Source: Charina bottae (Eukaryota; Chordata; Lepidosauria; Squamata; Charinaidae). From it: DNA of 64,000 nucleotides. The translations under genes and the position numbers were made by a program. The notes under the pieces are model-generated. The model searched no databases. It was not told where the DNA came from and saw nothing but the letters and a program-made list of their open reading frames with translations. Where the stretch lies: positions 9,897,501-9,961,500 of the forward strand of contig JALMGJ010000025.1 of assembly GCA_023362775.1 (NCBI GenBank), written 5' to 3'. Shown here in pieces: positions 11,416 through 22,700 of the stretch (position 1 is its first letter; each line of letters opens with the position of its first letter).

Positions 11416-12848
11416 AAGCTTTTGGGGATAAATCCCACTAATGAAATCACTCTACAGCTTGCCCTATGTTGATAGTGGATTAATTCAAGTGTCTAACACA
11501 CTTGTGAGCTATTTTTAAATAAAACGCCAAGAGCGGCAAACCAGGCTTGTACAGGAACTTGCCCACTCTTTGTCTCCTATCATCATTTTGGGGCTGCATC
11601 TTTCAGCTTAAGTTAATATCCCCCGAGTGAGCATCTTGCAAAATGAAGCTTCCCTCTCCCCGTTGTCAACCTTCTAGTGCATCAATTGTTTGTGATTTCT
11701 GTGCAGCTCTGCTTTCCATGCAAATGGTGGCTTCCAAAGCTGACAAATACGGTTAAATGTTTCTGACCCATTTTTTAAAATGCCTTTTGGTGCAGCGCAG
11801 CATAGATAATTTAGACCCAAATTGTTCTAACGGCACACAATTAGATTTTATTTCGGTCAGCCACCCTACAGTAAGTCCAATGAAACATTTTCACTTTAAA
11901 TCAAACCTGAACCTCCTCTGTTGTTAAACCTGTCCTAATTCTGATGTGTTGTAAATTCTTTCTGATATGAGAAAATTTAACAACAGTAGCAGCAGCAGCA
12001 ACAACAACAACAATAATAATTGGATATTTCAATCCCTGAATAACTGTCTGAATGCCACACTTTCCTGCTTTATTTACTTCAGAATTGCCTTTATATTTAG
12101 TTTCTTCTCTTATCCTATAATCATTCAGTTCAGTGTCCTCAGGATCCTTGTCGTAACATAACTGGATTAAGGCCTTGATTCCCAATGAGATAAAGATTAA
12201 GAAGCTTGAGGGTATAAAGATAACAAAGTAGCATATATATATATATGTGTGTGTGTGTGTGTTTCAGAAGGTGAAATGTGGGGAGCTGTGAGCATGTGGA
12301 GATAGGGGACAAATATAGCTTGGCAGTTATGCTAATCCTGTAAAGACTGGCAGAATCCAGCAAAGGAAGCACCCTTTTTGACAGATAGTTTGGACCCTTT
12401 GTATAACAGTAGACTTTTTTTAAGGATATATTTTTACTCCTTAAAATTACTCCTTTTAGGGGTAATGTCCTCGCTCATGGACTGAGACAAGCAGCACGCT
12501 GCTGCAGTTCTCTGAAATTCCTTTAACAAAGTGACAGGATGGTTAAGGTCATGGCTAAATATATTTTGTGTATATGTGCATATCTCATGCACATAACCTC
12601 ACATACCCTCACCATGTTATAAAGGCTTATTAAGTCTTTTGTCTGCATTTGGTAGTGATGATGGAATACTATGTCAGAAATAACCAAAAAGAAGGAAGTG
12701 CATTGGGTTTAGCTATATATTCTTTTATACACAATGTTTTATGGAGCATTTTAAGTGAAATTCATACTCTGAACATTAATCCATTTTCCAATACTGAAAA
12801 CATAATTTAAGCCACCTTTCTAAATAATGTGCACTCAATGTTAAGTTG
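11416..12848. other. No recognised gene; short microsatellites
   Basis: AT-rich sequence with an (AGC)n(AAC)n(AAT)n run at about 11982-12020 and an (AT)n(GT)n run at 12232-12262. No coding signal. Confidence 0.5.
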
Positions 12849-12960
12849 GGATTCTACTCTCAGAATTTCCAGACAGTATGACCATGGTGCCCAGGAATTC
12901 TGGGATTTGTAGTCCCAATTTATTTGGAAGGCACTAGGTTGAAGAATCTTGACTTGGGGC
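12849..12960. mobile_element. Degraded palindromic MITE copy
   Basis: Contains 'aggaattctgggatttgtagtccc' followed by 'tttggaaggcactaggttgaagaatc', the mirror of the opening of the element at 4258. Same fold-back family, decayed. Confidence 0.45.
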
Positions 12961-13508
12961 TTAGATTTTAAGCCTTCAGTTTTCATGGAGAGTGAATGTT
13001 GGTAGTAAGAGCAAATAAGGAGGATGTCAAGCCCCATCTAGCTGGCAAACTCAAGAAGCAAGATTATACTGTACAGATTTCAGAAATGCATCTTTCATGC
13101 TAGTCAGAGGTAAACACATACACTTGAAAAATGTAAAGGTATGTTCCCAGACAGGCTTATAGCAATGTCAGTATTAATACTCCAAAGCAAAGAGTCAGCC
13201 TAAAGAAGGTCTATATAGCAACTACACAAGTCAAACTGTAGTTAGTAATTGCAACTTGTCATTTACTGTATGTCTCTCTGTATGTTTTTATCTATACTAA
13301 ATTTGAGCAGGGGATATGCAAAGTAATACTCATTAGCATGGCTGAGACCACCTGATCTACTTCAAGAGTCAGATCCAAAGCTTCAGCAATAGCCCGATTG
13401 TTACTGGGATTATTCAGCAAATACACAATTTGGATTCTGGACCTGCATTGCAATCTGGAAAAACAGAGCTCATTTTGGGAGGATTCCCTTCAAAGATGTG
13501 TGTATTTT

Positions 13509-13577
13509 TCCCCTTCCCTTCCCTTCCCTTCCCTTCCCTTCCCTTCCCTTCCCTTCCCTTCCCTTCCCTTCCCTTCC
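13509..13577. repeat. (CCCTT)n microsatellite
   Basis: About 13 uninterrupted CCCTT units. The ORFs of SLPFP repeats here are artefacts. Confidence 0.97.
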
Positions 13578-14115
13578 ATCACTTACTGAAGCAGCTAAGA
13601 ACTTTTTATTATTCCCTTCCTTCTAGCAGTTGACTGTACACAACATTTATGTAGGATCTCTGTATGAAAGTCTAAGCCCAACTAAAAATTGCCTTCACCA
13701 CATGATCTTGCTAGCTCTACTCCTAGTGCTTAGAAATAAGAGGAACAGGCTGGCTGCCTGCATGAAGAAGGAGGGCAGGTTTGACATTTTCCTTCCAAAG
13801 TTCTATCTTGAAGCTCTACTTTATGTTGATAGTAACCTGGAGTCTCCTAAGCCAGACAACAACCCTTTGTTTGAGTCCAGTATAGTTCACCATAGGCATC
13901 TCATATCATCCAAAACAGTAGTGACGTAAGGAAAAGTAACCATGTGGACCTGGAAGCCACATCCAGGTTGCTGAGTGGGTTGCTGAAATCCAGGACTAGC
14001 ATCATAGCTTGCTTTGAAATGCAATTCGTTCCATGCACAGAATCAATTAGACAAGCATAGCTGAGCAGTTGCAATGTCTGTTGTGATGACAGCAGCAGGA
14101 GGAGGAGTTTTGATT
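13578..14115. other. No recognised feature
   Basis: No motif or repeat boundary could be identified between the CCCTT run and the CR1 remnant. Confidence 0.4.
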
Positions 14116-15350
14116 TGTGAGCACTGGAATATTTTTTTAAATAAACCAAGCCTGAACAAAAGAGATGGCTCCACTTGAATCAGGAGGGTACCAAAACAAA
14201 TGTTCAAACAATGAGATCTTGGTAAAAATAAATTAAAATGGAGTCTCAAAAGACTCAAGTCTTTCCAGAATACTTGGAGATTATTCAAAACTGAAATAAC
14301 AGATGCTCAGTTAAAACATATAGCTCAGAACTTGAAAGAGGCCACGTACTTCAAGAAAACACTCAGAATGGATGATGAGAGAAGCACTTGGAGGCAGGAA
14401 AGTTTTCTTCCAAAAATTGAAGTCTTGCCCAAAGAGATCAGAAAGCTGCATGAACTTTGGCAAAAGAAGTCCATAAAATATACAGAAAAAAAGAGGGATA
14501 AAAGCATATGGCAAAGTATATTAAGACAAAAAATCAAAATATTATTTAAATACATCCAAGTCAGGAAACTGTAGGGCTGTGGAATGACTGAAGGTGCAAA
14601 AGGAAATAAGAGAAATTACTGTGCAGGTGTTGCTTTGTCTTCACTGTTGTGGATGTCAGATACAGTATGTGTCCATGCCTAAGTTAACTTTTTCAGAATC
14701 AGATGAGCCGAGACAAAAGGCGATAACATGGAAGGAGTTCTTAACATAATGGATAAATTAAAAATAAATAAAGGCCAAGGTCAAGATAATATTCATCTGA
14801 GATTTCTTTAAAAAGTAAGATGTGAAAAATATGCAACTTCTCTTTAAAGTCAGTGTCTGTAACTGGGAAATGGAAAACAGCCAACTCCAATTCTTAAAAA
14901 GGGATTGAGAGGGAAATAGGAAATTACAGTGCAATTAGCTTAATGCTCATTCTAGATAAAATGATAGAAAGTATTATTAACGAGAAACTAATCAAATGTG
15001 TAGAATTGCCCTTGCTAAGGAACCAGTATGGCTTCTGGAAGGGTAAGTTACATCTCAATTACCCTCTAGATTATTTTGAAGGTGTCAACAAGGCAGTAGA
15101 AAGTGGTGGCCCAGTAAAGATTGTATACCTGACCTTTCAAGAAGCCTTGACAAAGTCCCCAACGAGTGGCTCTTAAACAAATTCAGCAGCTGTGGGATAT
15201 AAGGGCAGATGCTCTTCCAGATTGTAAACTTGGCTAAAGAATGAGAAACAGAGAGAAGGAATAAGCGGACAATTTTCAAATTGGAGATGTATTCAAAATG
15301 ATGTCCCACAGAGTTCATACCAGTTCTTTGTAAATGATGGCGTTAGAGAT
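14116..15350 (+). pseudogene. Decayed CR1-type LINE, pre-RT and RT segments
   Basis: Broken frames follow the order of a CR1 ORF2. A pre-RT block reads DAQLKHIAQNLKEATYF... from about 14305, in the run before the 14332 frame. Next comes a degraded 'KINKGQGQDNIHLRF' block near 14760, which matches the CR1 'VNKAPGPDGIHP' motif. Then comes 'PILKKG' near 14890, and a segment at 14943-15176 reading MIESIINEKLIK...LLRNQYGFWKGK, then FEGVNKAVESGGPVKIVYL and FQEAL. After it come residues matching 'WLKxxKQRVGISGQFSNWRDV' near 15225-15295. Many stops and frameshifts show it is old and inactive. The catalytic FADD box is not present in readable form, and the 3' end is not reached. Confidence 0.75.
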
Positions 15351-15699
15351 GCATGGTGGGTTGGCCAAGTTTTCTGCTGCTAAATACTAAACGATTCAGC
15401 TTTGTAAACTAAACAAAGGGATGATGAAGATTTCTCTCCAAATTGGGTAGGGGTGTGTGTGTGTGTGTGTAAATGCATTCAATGCAAGTTCAAAATCATG
15501 CACATTGAAACAAGCAACAGCAAGAAAAAAAAAAGAAAATAAATCCAAGTATACATTAATGGAATCTGAGCTGTAGTGACTGGTCAGGAAAAGAACTGAA
15601 ATCATGGTGGGTAGCTCAATTAAAATGTCAACTCAGATAGATTCTTAATTACAGTCAATGTCTAGTCCTTAAAACACATTACATATACAAAACAAATTT

Positions 15700-15945
15700 T
15701 TGTTGTTGTTGTTCAGTCGTTTAGTCGCGTCCGACTCTTAGTGACCTCATGGACCATAGCACGCCAGGCCTTTCTGTCCTCCACTGTCTCCCGGAGTTTA
15801 CTCAAATTCATGTTCATTACATAGGTGATGCTATCTAAACATCTCATCCTCTGCCGTCCCCTTCTCCTTTTGCCTTCAGTCTTTCCCAGCATCAGGGTCT
15901 TTTCCAGTGAGTCTTCTCTTCGCATTAGGTGGCCAAACAAATATT
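15700..15945 (-). mobile_element. BovB (RTE) LINE 3' end
   Basis: On the minus strand a 75-codon frame reads FGHLMRREDSLEKTLMLGK, then the GKTEGKRRRGRQRMRCLD block, a DSITYVMNMNLSKLRE block and WRAMVHEVTKSRTRLND, then stop. This is the C-terminus of the BovB-type reverse transcriptase ORF. The nucleotide sequence ttcagtcgtttagtcgcgtc and the terminal (AAC)n ('gttgttgttgttcagtcg' on plus) match the BovB 3' end also shared by BovB-dependent SINEs. BovB is known for patchy distribution among squamates and ruminants through horizontal transfer. This copy is a 5'-truncated relic of about 245 bp with its frame still open. Confidence 0.85.
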
Positions 15946-18214
15946 AGGTATTAAATTAAGTAAGCCTTTTTTCACAGCTGAATTATCAATTCAGTGTATG
16001 ATTGCTGTGAAAAAACACCCTCAACATTAGAATATCAAAAGATTCAAAAATAATACTGAACCGGTATCGTTTGATTAGGGTGTTGTGGGCTCATTTAGGG
16101 AAATTGTGAATGCAGTGCTGCCAATGCAGCAGTGCAAATCAGGGTACAAAAATTCACACAGGGCATAATTTGATTCAGGTTTATGATTTGAGGGCAAAGT
16201 GATTTAAGTAAGATGTGAAAAAATATGCAACTTCTCTTTGAAATGGTTTTTCTATTGGCTATAACAGGAGAATATCAAAGTGCCTGTGCCTGCTTCCCCT
16301 TTTGGCAAAATTGGATGGAAATTGAAAAAATGTAGGGATGGTGCAGCTTTGTTGCCTTTGACCAATGTCTTGTAGGGGATGCCAGGAAGGTTGGCAAAGC
16401 TGGTTGGCCAGCTTGACCGCCCCTGGGGAGGACCCCCTCACCACTGCCAGGTCTTTGTTGTGTCAGACTTGTGTCTTTGTACTTGGACCAACTGAAGCAA
16501 GCTGGCACAGTGAGATTTAATGCAGCAAAAATAGGAACACCACAGGGAAAAAGACTGGCACAGAACTAGTGGCATTCATAGACTTGCTGATCCCTATTTT
16601 TAAAAACAGAAAATATTAGAGCCAATACCTATCTTAACCTGGCATTCCTTGTCAAGAAACTTGAATCTGACCCACTCATGCAGACTTTAAAAGTAAGGCT
16701 TGGCTTAGGAACTCCTATTGGACTGATCCATCTTCTGCCTAGAAATATATCATTCCCTTAGCATCACATCATCTATTGTCTCTAAGATCTCAGAAGCAGC
16801 CAAGAATTTATCTAGCCCACACCTTCCAGTGCTGCAAACCACTTCATAGCTACCTGACTTGATTCTTCACATCAAAGTGAGTCCCTCCCTTAATTTGTGA
16901 ATCTGCTTCAAAGAGATGATTCAGTTCAATCTTTGTTGAATTGAAGTGCCCCCTCCAAAGATTTGCACAGTTCTGCTTGCCAATCCCTGATGTATTCATT
17001 GGAAAAGTGAATGTGTAAACCATCACATTTTGAAGCCAAACTCATTCCTCTATCTTGGTTTGCATTTGTTTGTCTCAGCTCATTTTCATTCTTGCCAAGA
17101 TCACCTCAGTTTCTAGTAAAATGTTGCTCATAGAATTCTGTCAGCATCCTTCTTTAGTTATCGATGATACCACCATTGGGAATAGATTTCTTTTTTTATA
17201 CTGTATCTCAGGTTCCTTAACATTGAAAAGTATTGAAGGTCATATCAGCTGGAGAAGTTAGTTATAAAGTCATTGTCAAGATTAGCCTGTAGGGATCTTC
17301 TACCCTGCAAGTGTTTAAATGACTAATTGTTCATTATAAAATATTATTTTGCATGCATTAAAAATAGAATATAATTGAACGTCTCGTTCTATTGGCACAA
17401 GACCAGAGAACCATAAATCTGCAAGAACATTTTGGGATAGAGCTCAGCATTAAGGGTATACATTGTGATTAGACATTGTACAAAGGGAAAAAATAACTTC
17501 TTCCTTTCATCATGCAAAAGAGAGGAAAAGACACAAATGGTAGCTCATTGTTTCAAACAATTATATCTGATTTGTTTCTAAAGGTGCATAGGTATATATT
17601 TTGTTTTATTTTATTTTATTCATGTAACCTTCCAGGGCATAATTCACCCAATTTCTTATAGCTACAGGATCTGACAGACAAATTGAAAATGATTTCCTTT
17701 AATTAAATATAACACCTTTAATAAAAGAAAGAAAGAAAGAAAATTGCAATGCACTTACAGTTCAGTACCTCTATAGAAAATATGGTTTAAAATCCTTGCT
17801 TGTTGCAAATTCTAGATAAGCAAGTTAATGAAAATGGAGGCTGATTACACATTATGGCAGGGCCATTTTTTTTTCTGTTGATTTCTGCATTCCTGGGGGA
17901 TACTCTTGAGGGCGATGTGGTGGCTGGAGCCAAAGCCAACCATATATGACAGCACAATTTTGGTTTTTTAGGAGAAAGAAATAACTTCTTCCTTTATCAC
18001 TTAGTCCTTATCCAAATTCTTTTCTTCCTGACCCATTTGCTACATTTTTGAAAGCCATCTAATCACAGATTTAGTACTGTGCTGCCATGCTTAGATGAAC
18101 ACTCAGTTTACAGCCTGCATGATTCTGACTGTTGGATTTTTAGAGCAAAAGTACTCTTTGGTATGATCCCTTGCCACTGTTTTTCTAACAGTATAGTCAC
18201 TACAGGACAAACTT
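15946..18214. other. No recognised gene
   Basis: AT-rich sequence. The segment 16206-16244 nearly repeats 14813-14850 (see findings). (GAAA)n is present at about 17725-17741. No ORF over 77 codons and no motif. Confidence 0.5.
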
Positions 18215-18285
18215 ACTCAACCTTCCTAACCTGATGCCATTTAGATATGCTGGGACTGAAACTCTCAGTCCTATCCAACATAGTT
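18215..18285. mobile_element. Short MITE remnant, same fold-back family
   Basis: 'caaccttcctaacctgatgcc...tagatatgctgggactgaaactctcagtcc' echoes one arm of the element at 4258. Too short for certainty. Confidence 0.35.
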
Positions 18286-18476
18286 ATTGGCTTATCTGTT
18301 TCACAAGGGGTTTGTGAAGATAAAAGTGGGAATGGAAAAACCCACCAAATATCATCACCTGAGAGAAGTGTGGGTGAATCAGATATAGATGAATGACTAC
18401 TCTGCTCTTCTAAACTCTCACCTGTAAATTCCAGAAGAAGAAAAGCATCGTAACCACTTGTTCATTATATCCAACT

Positions 18477-18709
18477 ATTGTTGCCACTAGTGGTGTAGTG
18501 GTTAAGGCACCAGGCTAGAAACCAGGAGTTCTAGTCCTGCCTTAGGCACAAAGCCACCTTGGGTCGGTCACTTTCTTTCAGACCCGGGAAACAGGCAATG
18601 GCAAACCACTTCTGAAAAACCTTTCCAAGAAAACTGCAGGGACTTCTCCAGGCAGTCTCCAAGAATTGGATACGATTGAACAACAACAACAACAATTGTT
18701 GCCACTAGT
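18477..18709 (+). mobile_element. tRNA-head SINE with BovB-like (AAC)n tail and 15-bp TSD
   Basis: The body spans 18492-18694 between perfect 15-bp direct repeats ATTGTTGCCACTAGT (18477-18491 and 18695-18709). The head 'tggtgtagtggttaaggcaccaggctagaaaccaggag' is tRNA-like with an A-box-like start. The degraded 'agttctagtcctgcc' is the B-box region. The body has 'ggcaatggcaaaccacttctg' and 'gccaagaaaactgcagggac'-type sequence. The end 'ggatacgattgaacaacaacaac' is the BovB/Sauria-type tail. Good TSDs and a tail suggest a BovB-mobilised insertion of moderate age. Confidence 0.85.
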
Positions 18710-19284
18710 ATTTTTAAACTTCTGTAAATAAAGTTGCATGTAGAAAAAATAAAAGAAATTAAAAGAAGGACTGAAGGAACTTCAGCTACTACAGTATCTG
18801 TCAATCTCCTCTAGTGATGGAATTTCCAATGCATCATAGTTAATGGTTTAATATCCATCACTGCTTCTGCTCCTATGTCATACTACTATATAAATATGGA
18901 CTTTCATTTTTTTTCCTGGTTATATTTTCTCTGGTTTAGGCCAAATTAAAATTCTGACAATTATGAATAACTTTGGCATTTAATAGATGTGTGACATTGT
19001 TTTCATCTACCTATTTCTGATACCCTGCTTCAACTTCATCATCCCGCACAGATATGTTTAAAGGAAAGAGTGAACTGAAAGAGGTGTAATTAAATTCATG
19101 GCATGGAAGTTACTTGTACATCTACTGGAAATTTGCTCCCATAACAGTCCACTCTGTTTTCAAGGGCATAAGTAGTGATCTCTGAGCCCAAAGGAAAGCC
19201 TTTTAGATGGGGTTCCCCAATAGTGAGGTACCAAGTCCCTCCCAACTTGTGATAACTGTGGGTGGGCAAGAGAAAGGGAAAAGA

Positions 19285-19630
19285 GAGCCAGTTTGGTCTA
19301 GTGCAACAGGCTAGAAACCAGGAGACTGAGAGTTCTAGTCCCGCCTTAGGCATGAAAGCCGGCTGGGTGACCTTGGGCCAGTCCCTGTCTCTCAGCCCTA
19401 GGAAGGAGCCAATGGCAAACCAGGAGACTGAGAGTTCTAGTCCCGCCTGAGGCATGAAAGCCGGCTGGGTGACCTTGGGCTAGTCACTCCCTCTCAGCCC
19501 AACTCACCTCACAGGGTAGTTGTTGTGGGGAAAAGAGGAGGAGGAAGGAGTATTAGGTATGTTCGCTGCCTTGAGTTATTTGTAACAATAATACAGGTGG
19601 GATAAAAATTAAATAAATTAATAAATAAAA
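19285..19630 (+). mobile_element. Chimeric double SINE
   Basis: The first module (about 19290-19418) has the tRNA-like head and runs into 'ccaatggcaaacc', the body of the BovB-tailed SINE family seen at 18.5 kb. At that point the sequence restarts with a second copy of the head. The repeat of about 65 bp covers 19317-19380 and 19419-19483 (aggagactgagagttctag...). It then continues with the other SINE body ('cagcccaactcacctcacag...gccttgagttatttgtaac') and an (AAAT)n tail to about 19630. Two SINE families sharing a head are thus fused in one insertion. Confidence 0.7.
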
Positions 19631-19786
19631 ATGAGGATCACACTGCTGCTTCTTTCCCACTGCAGCAGCAGACCTGAGTTGGCTCCACCTGAAAAAAATA
19701 ATGCATATTCTGTAAGCAGGAAGGGGGAAGGTATTGAAAAGAGGAAGAGACTGAGAGCAGCAATCATCAGGGCCTCCAAAGCAGGG

Positions 19787-22700
19787 ATGTTTATTTATTT
19801 ATTTATTTATTTATTATTTCAATTTATTCCCCGCCCATCTCCCTTGCAAGGGACTCTGGGCGGGTTACAACAATTGAAAGTTTAAAAATACAAAAACAGT
19901 ATCTAAAATACATCGAATAATAATAATAATAAATTACATAAAATCCAAGAAGGGGGGGACCGCAGGATGGACCATACCACTACGGGGCCAGCCAACCCCA
20001 GGAGGCACTGCCGCCTCTGTCGTCCCAGGACCGGCGGCAGAGCCAGGTCTTAAGGGCCTTCCGAAAGGCCAGGAGTGAAGGGGCCAGTCTCACCTCTGGG
20101 GGCAAGATATTCCACAAGGCGGGTGCTATCGCAGAGAAGGCACGCCTCCTGGACCCCGCTAGATGGAATTCTCTTGTTGAGGGGGTCCGAAGCATGCCCT
20201 CTCTGCATGCACGGGTGGGGCGGGTCGACGTTATTGGGACGAGACGGTCCCTCAGGTACCCTGGTCCTATGCCATGTAGGGCTTTAAAGGTAATCACCAA
20301 CACCTTGAATTGGACCCGGAAGCAAACTGGTAGCCAATGCAGCTCGCGTAGCAGAGGTGTAACATGTGCCGATCTCATGGCACCCATAACTGCTCGCGCC
20401 GCAGCATTTTGCACCAGCTGAAGCTTCCGGATACTCTTCAGGGGTAGCCCCATGTAGAGCGCATTACAGTAATCTATACGGGATATGACAAGGGCGTGAG
20501 TGACTGTTCGGAGGGCCTCCTGATCCAGGAAAGGGCGTAACTGGCGCACAACACGAAGCTGTGCAAAGGCCCTCCTGGCCGTGACTGCCACCTGCTCTTC
20601 GAGCAGGAGTCGTGAGTCCAGGAGGACCCCCAGATTCCGCACTGGATCCGAGCGAAGTAGTGCCACCCCACCCAGAACCAAAGATGACAACTTCCCGGAT
20701 CTAGCGGGGCCATCAATCCACAGCCACTCCGTCTTACCAGGGTTCAGTTGAAGCCTGTTGTTCCCCATCCAGACCCCCACAGCCTCCAGACACTGAGATA
20801 AGGCATCGACCGCATCACCTACTTCACCCGGGATGGAGATGTATAACTGGGTATCATCAGCATATTGGTGATACCTCATCCCGTGGTGACGGATGATCTC
20901 GCCCAGTGGCTTCATGTAGATGTTGAACAGGAGAGGAGAGAGAACCGACCCCTGCGGCACCCCACAAATCAGGGGCCGCGGGTCAGCTCTCTCCTCCCCT
21001 ATCAACACCGACTGGGAACGGCCCTGGAGGAAGGAGGCGAACCAGCGCAAAACTACGCCGCCCACCCCCAACTCCCTGAGCCGTCCCAAAAGTATACCAT
21101 GGTCGACAGTATCAAAAGCCGCTGAGAGATCTAAGAGAGCTAGGATGGACGCACTCCCTCCATCCCGCTCTCGCCAGAGATCATCGATAAGCGCGACCAA
21201 TGCGGTCTCCGTCCCATATCCCGGCCTGAAACCTGACTGGAAGGGGTCTAGATAATCCGTTTCCTCCAGAGTCCTCTGGAGTTGCCACGCCACCACCTTC
21301 TCAACCACCTTTCCCAAAAAGGGAAGGTGGGAGACTGGGCGAAAGTTGCCCAGGATGGTAGGGTCCAGGGACGGCTTCTTGAGGAGGGGGTGCACCAGCG
21401 CCTCCTTAAAGGCCTCCAGAAACACCCCCTGACTCAAGGACAAATTAATCATCGCCTGGACCCATCCACATGTCACCTGACTGGCCGATTTCACCAGCCA
21501 GGAGGGACAAGGGTCAAGCTGGCATGTGGTGGCGTTCACAGTCCGAAGGATCCTGTCTACTTCCTCAGGTGCAACAGGATCAAACTGTTCCCAGATAACA
21601 TGGTAAGTACGAGCCCCTGGCATCTCCACAGATCCTGTCTCACGCTTGGAGTCCAACTTTGAATGAATCTGAGCGATTTTATCCTGCAGATGCTCAGAAA
21701 ACTCTTCTGATCGGCCCTGTAGGTGGGTCTCCCTCTGCTCCCGACCCAAAAATGATCTTGTAATTTTAAAGAGGGCCGTCGGGCGGCATTCTGTGGACGC
21801 AATAAGGGCGGAGAAATATTCACGTTTCGCCGCTCTTACCGCCACAAGGTAGGCCTTAACTGCGGCTCTAGATTGTGTTCGGTCAGATTCAGTCTTCGTC
21901 TTTCTCCAGCGGCGCTCTAGACGTCTCTTAACCCTCTTCAAGGCCCTTAACTCTTCGGAAAACCACGGAGAGCGGCGGGCCAAGCAGGGCCGGAGAGGTC
22001 GCATAGGCGCGATCTTGTCCAGGGCTCCAGCCGCGGCCCTATTCCAGGCCGCGGCCAGGAGCTCAACTGGACCGTGAAGCAAGTCCTCGGGAATAACCCC
22101 CAGCTCCTTCTGAAACCTCACTGGGTCCATCAGTCGCCGGGGGCGGACCATTTGAATAGGTCCCGCCTCCCTGCGGAGTGGGGCAGCACAAGAGAGTCTA
22201 AGGGTCACCAGGGCGTGGTCTGACCATGACAATGGGGAAAGATGTAACTCTCCCCTCAGATCACATTGCCACTGCTCAGACAAGAAAACTAAGTCCGGGG
22301 TGAGACCACTGTCCCGAGTCGGGTCACGAATAATCTGAGACAGGCCCATAGCTGCCATGGTAGCTATGAACTCCCGAGCCGCCTCCGAGTCCCGTCCCAG
22401 AGATGGCAGATTGAAGTCCTCCAGAACCATAAGTCTGGGGAACTCCACTGCCAACCCCGAGACAGCCTCGAGCAGCTCAGGCAGGGAGGTTGCTACGCAG
22501 CAGGGAGGTTGGTACAACAGCAGCACTCCCAACTGTTCTCGTGAACCCAACTTGAAAAACAGGGTCTCACACCCGGCCACTTGTGGAGCAGCACCCCTGA
22601 AAGCCACAAGAGACTCTCGGATGACCACTGCCACCCCTCCTCCCCTGCCCCGGTGTCTCGGCTGATGCCAGACCTGAAACCCGGCTGGGCACATTTCCGA

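Noticed and set aside
11108..11450. ORFs of about 66-104 codons on both strands
   Set aside because: They run through a TA/TG microsatellite; the protein is a low-complexity artefact.
19096..19455. Minus-strand 119-codon ORF with an internal repeat (LELSVSWF)
   Set aside because: The repeat is simply the duplicated SINE head read backwards.
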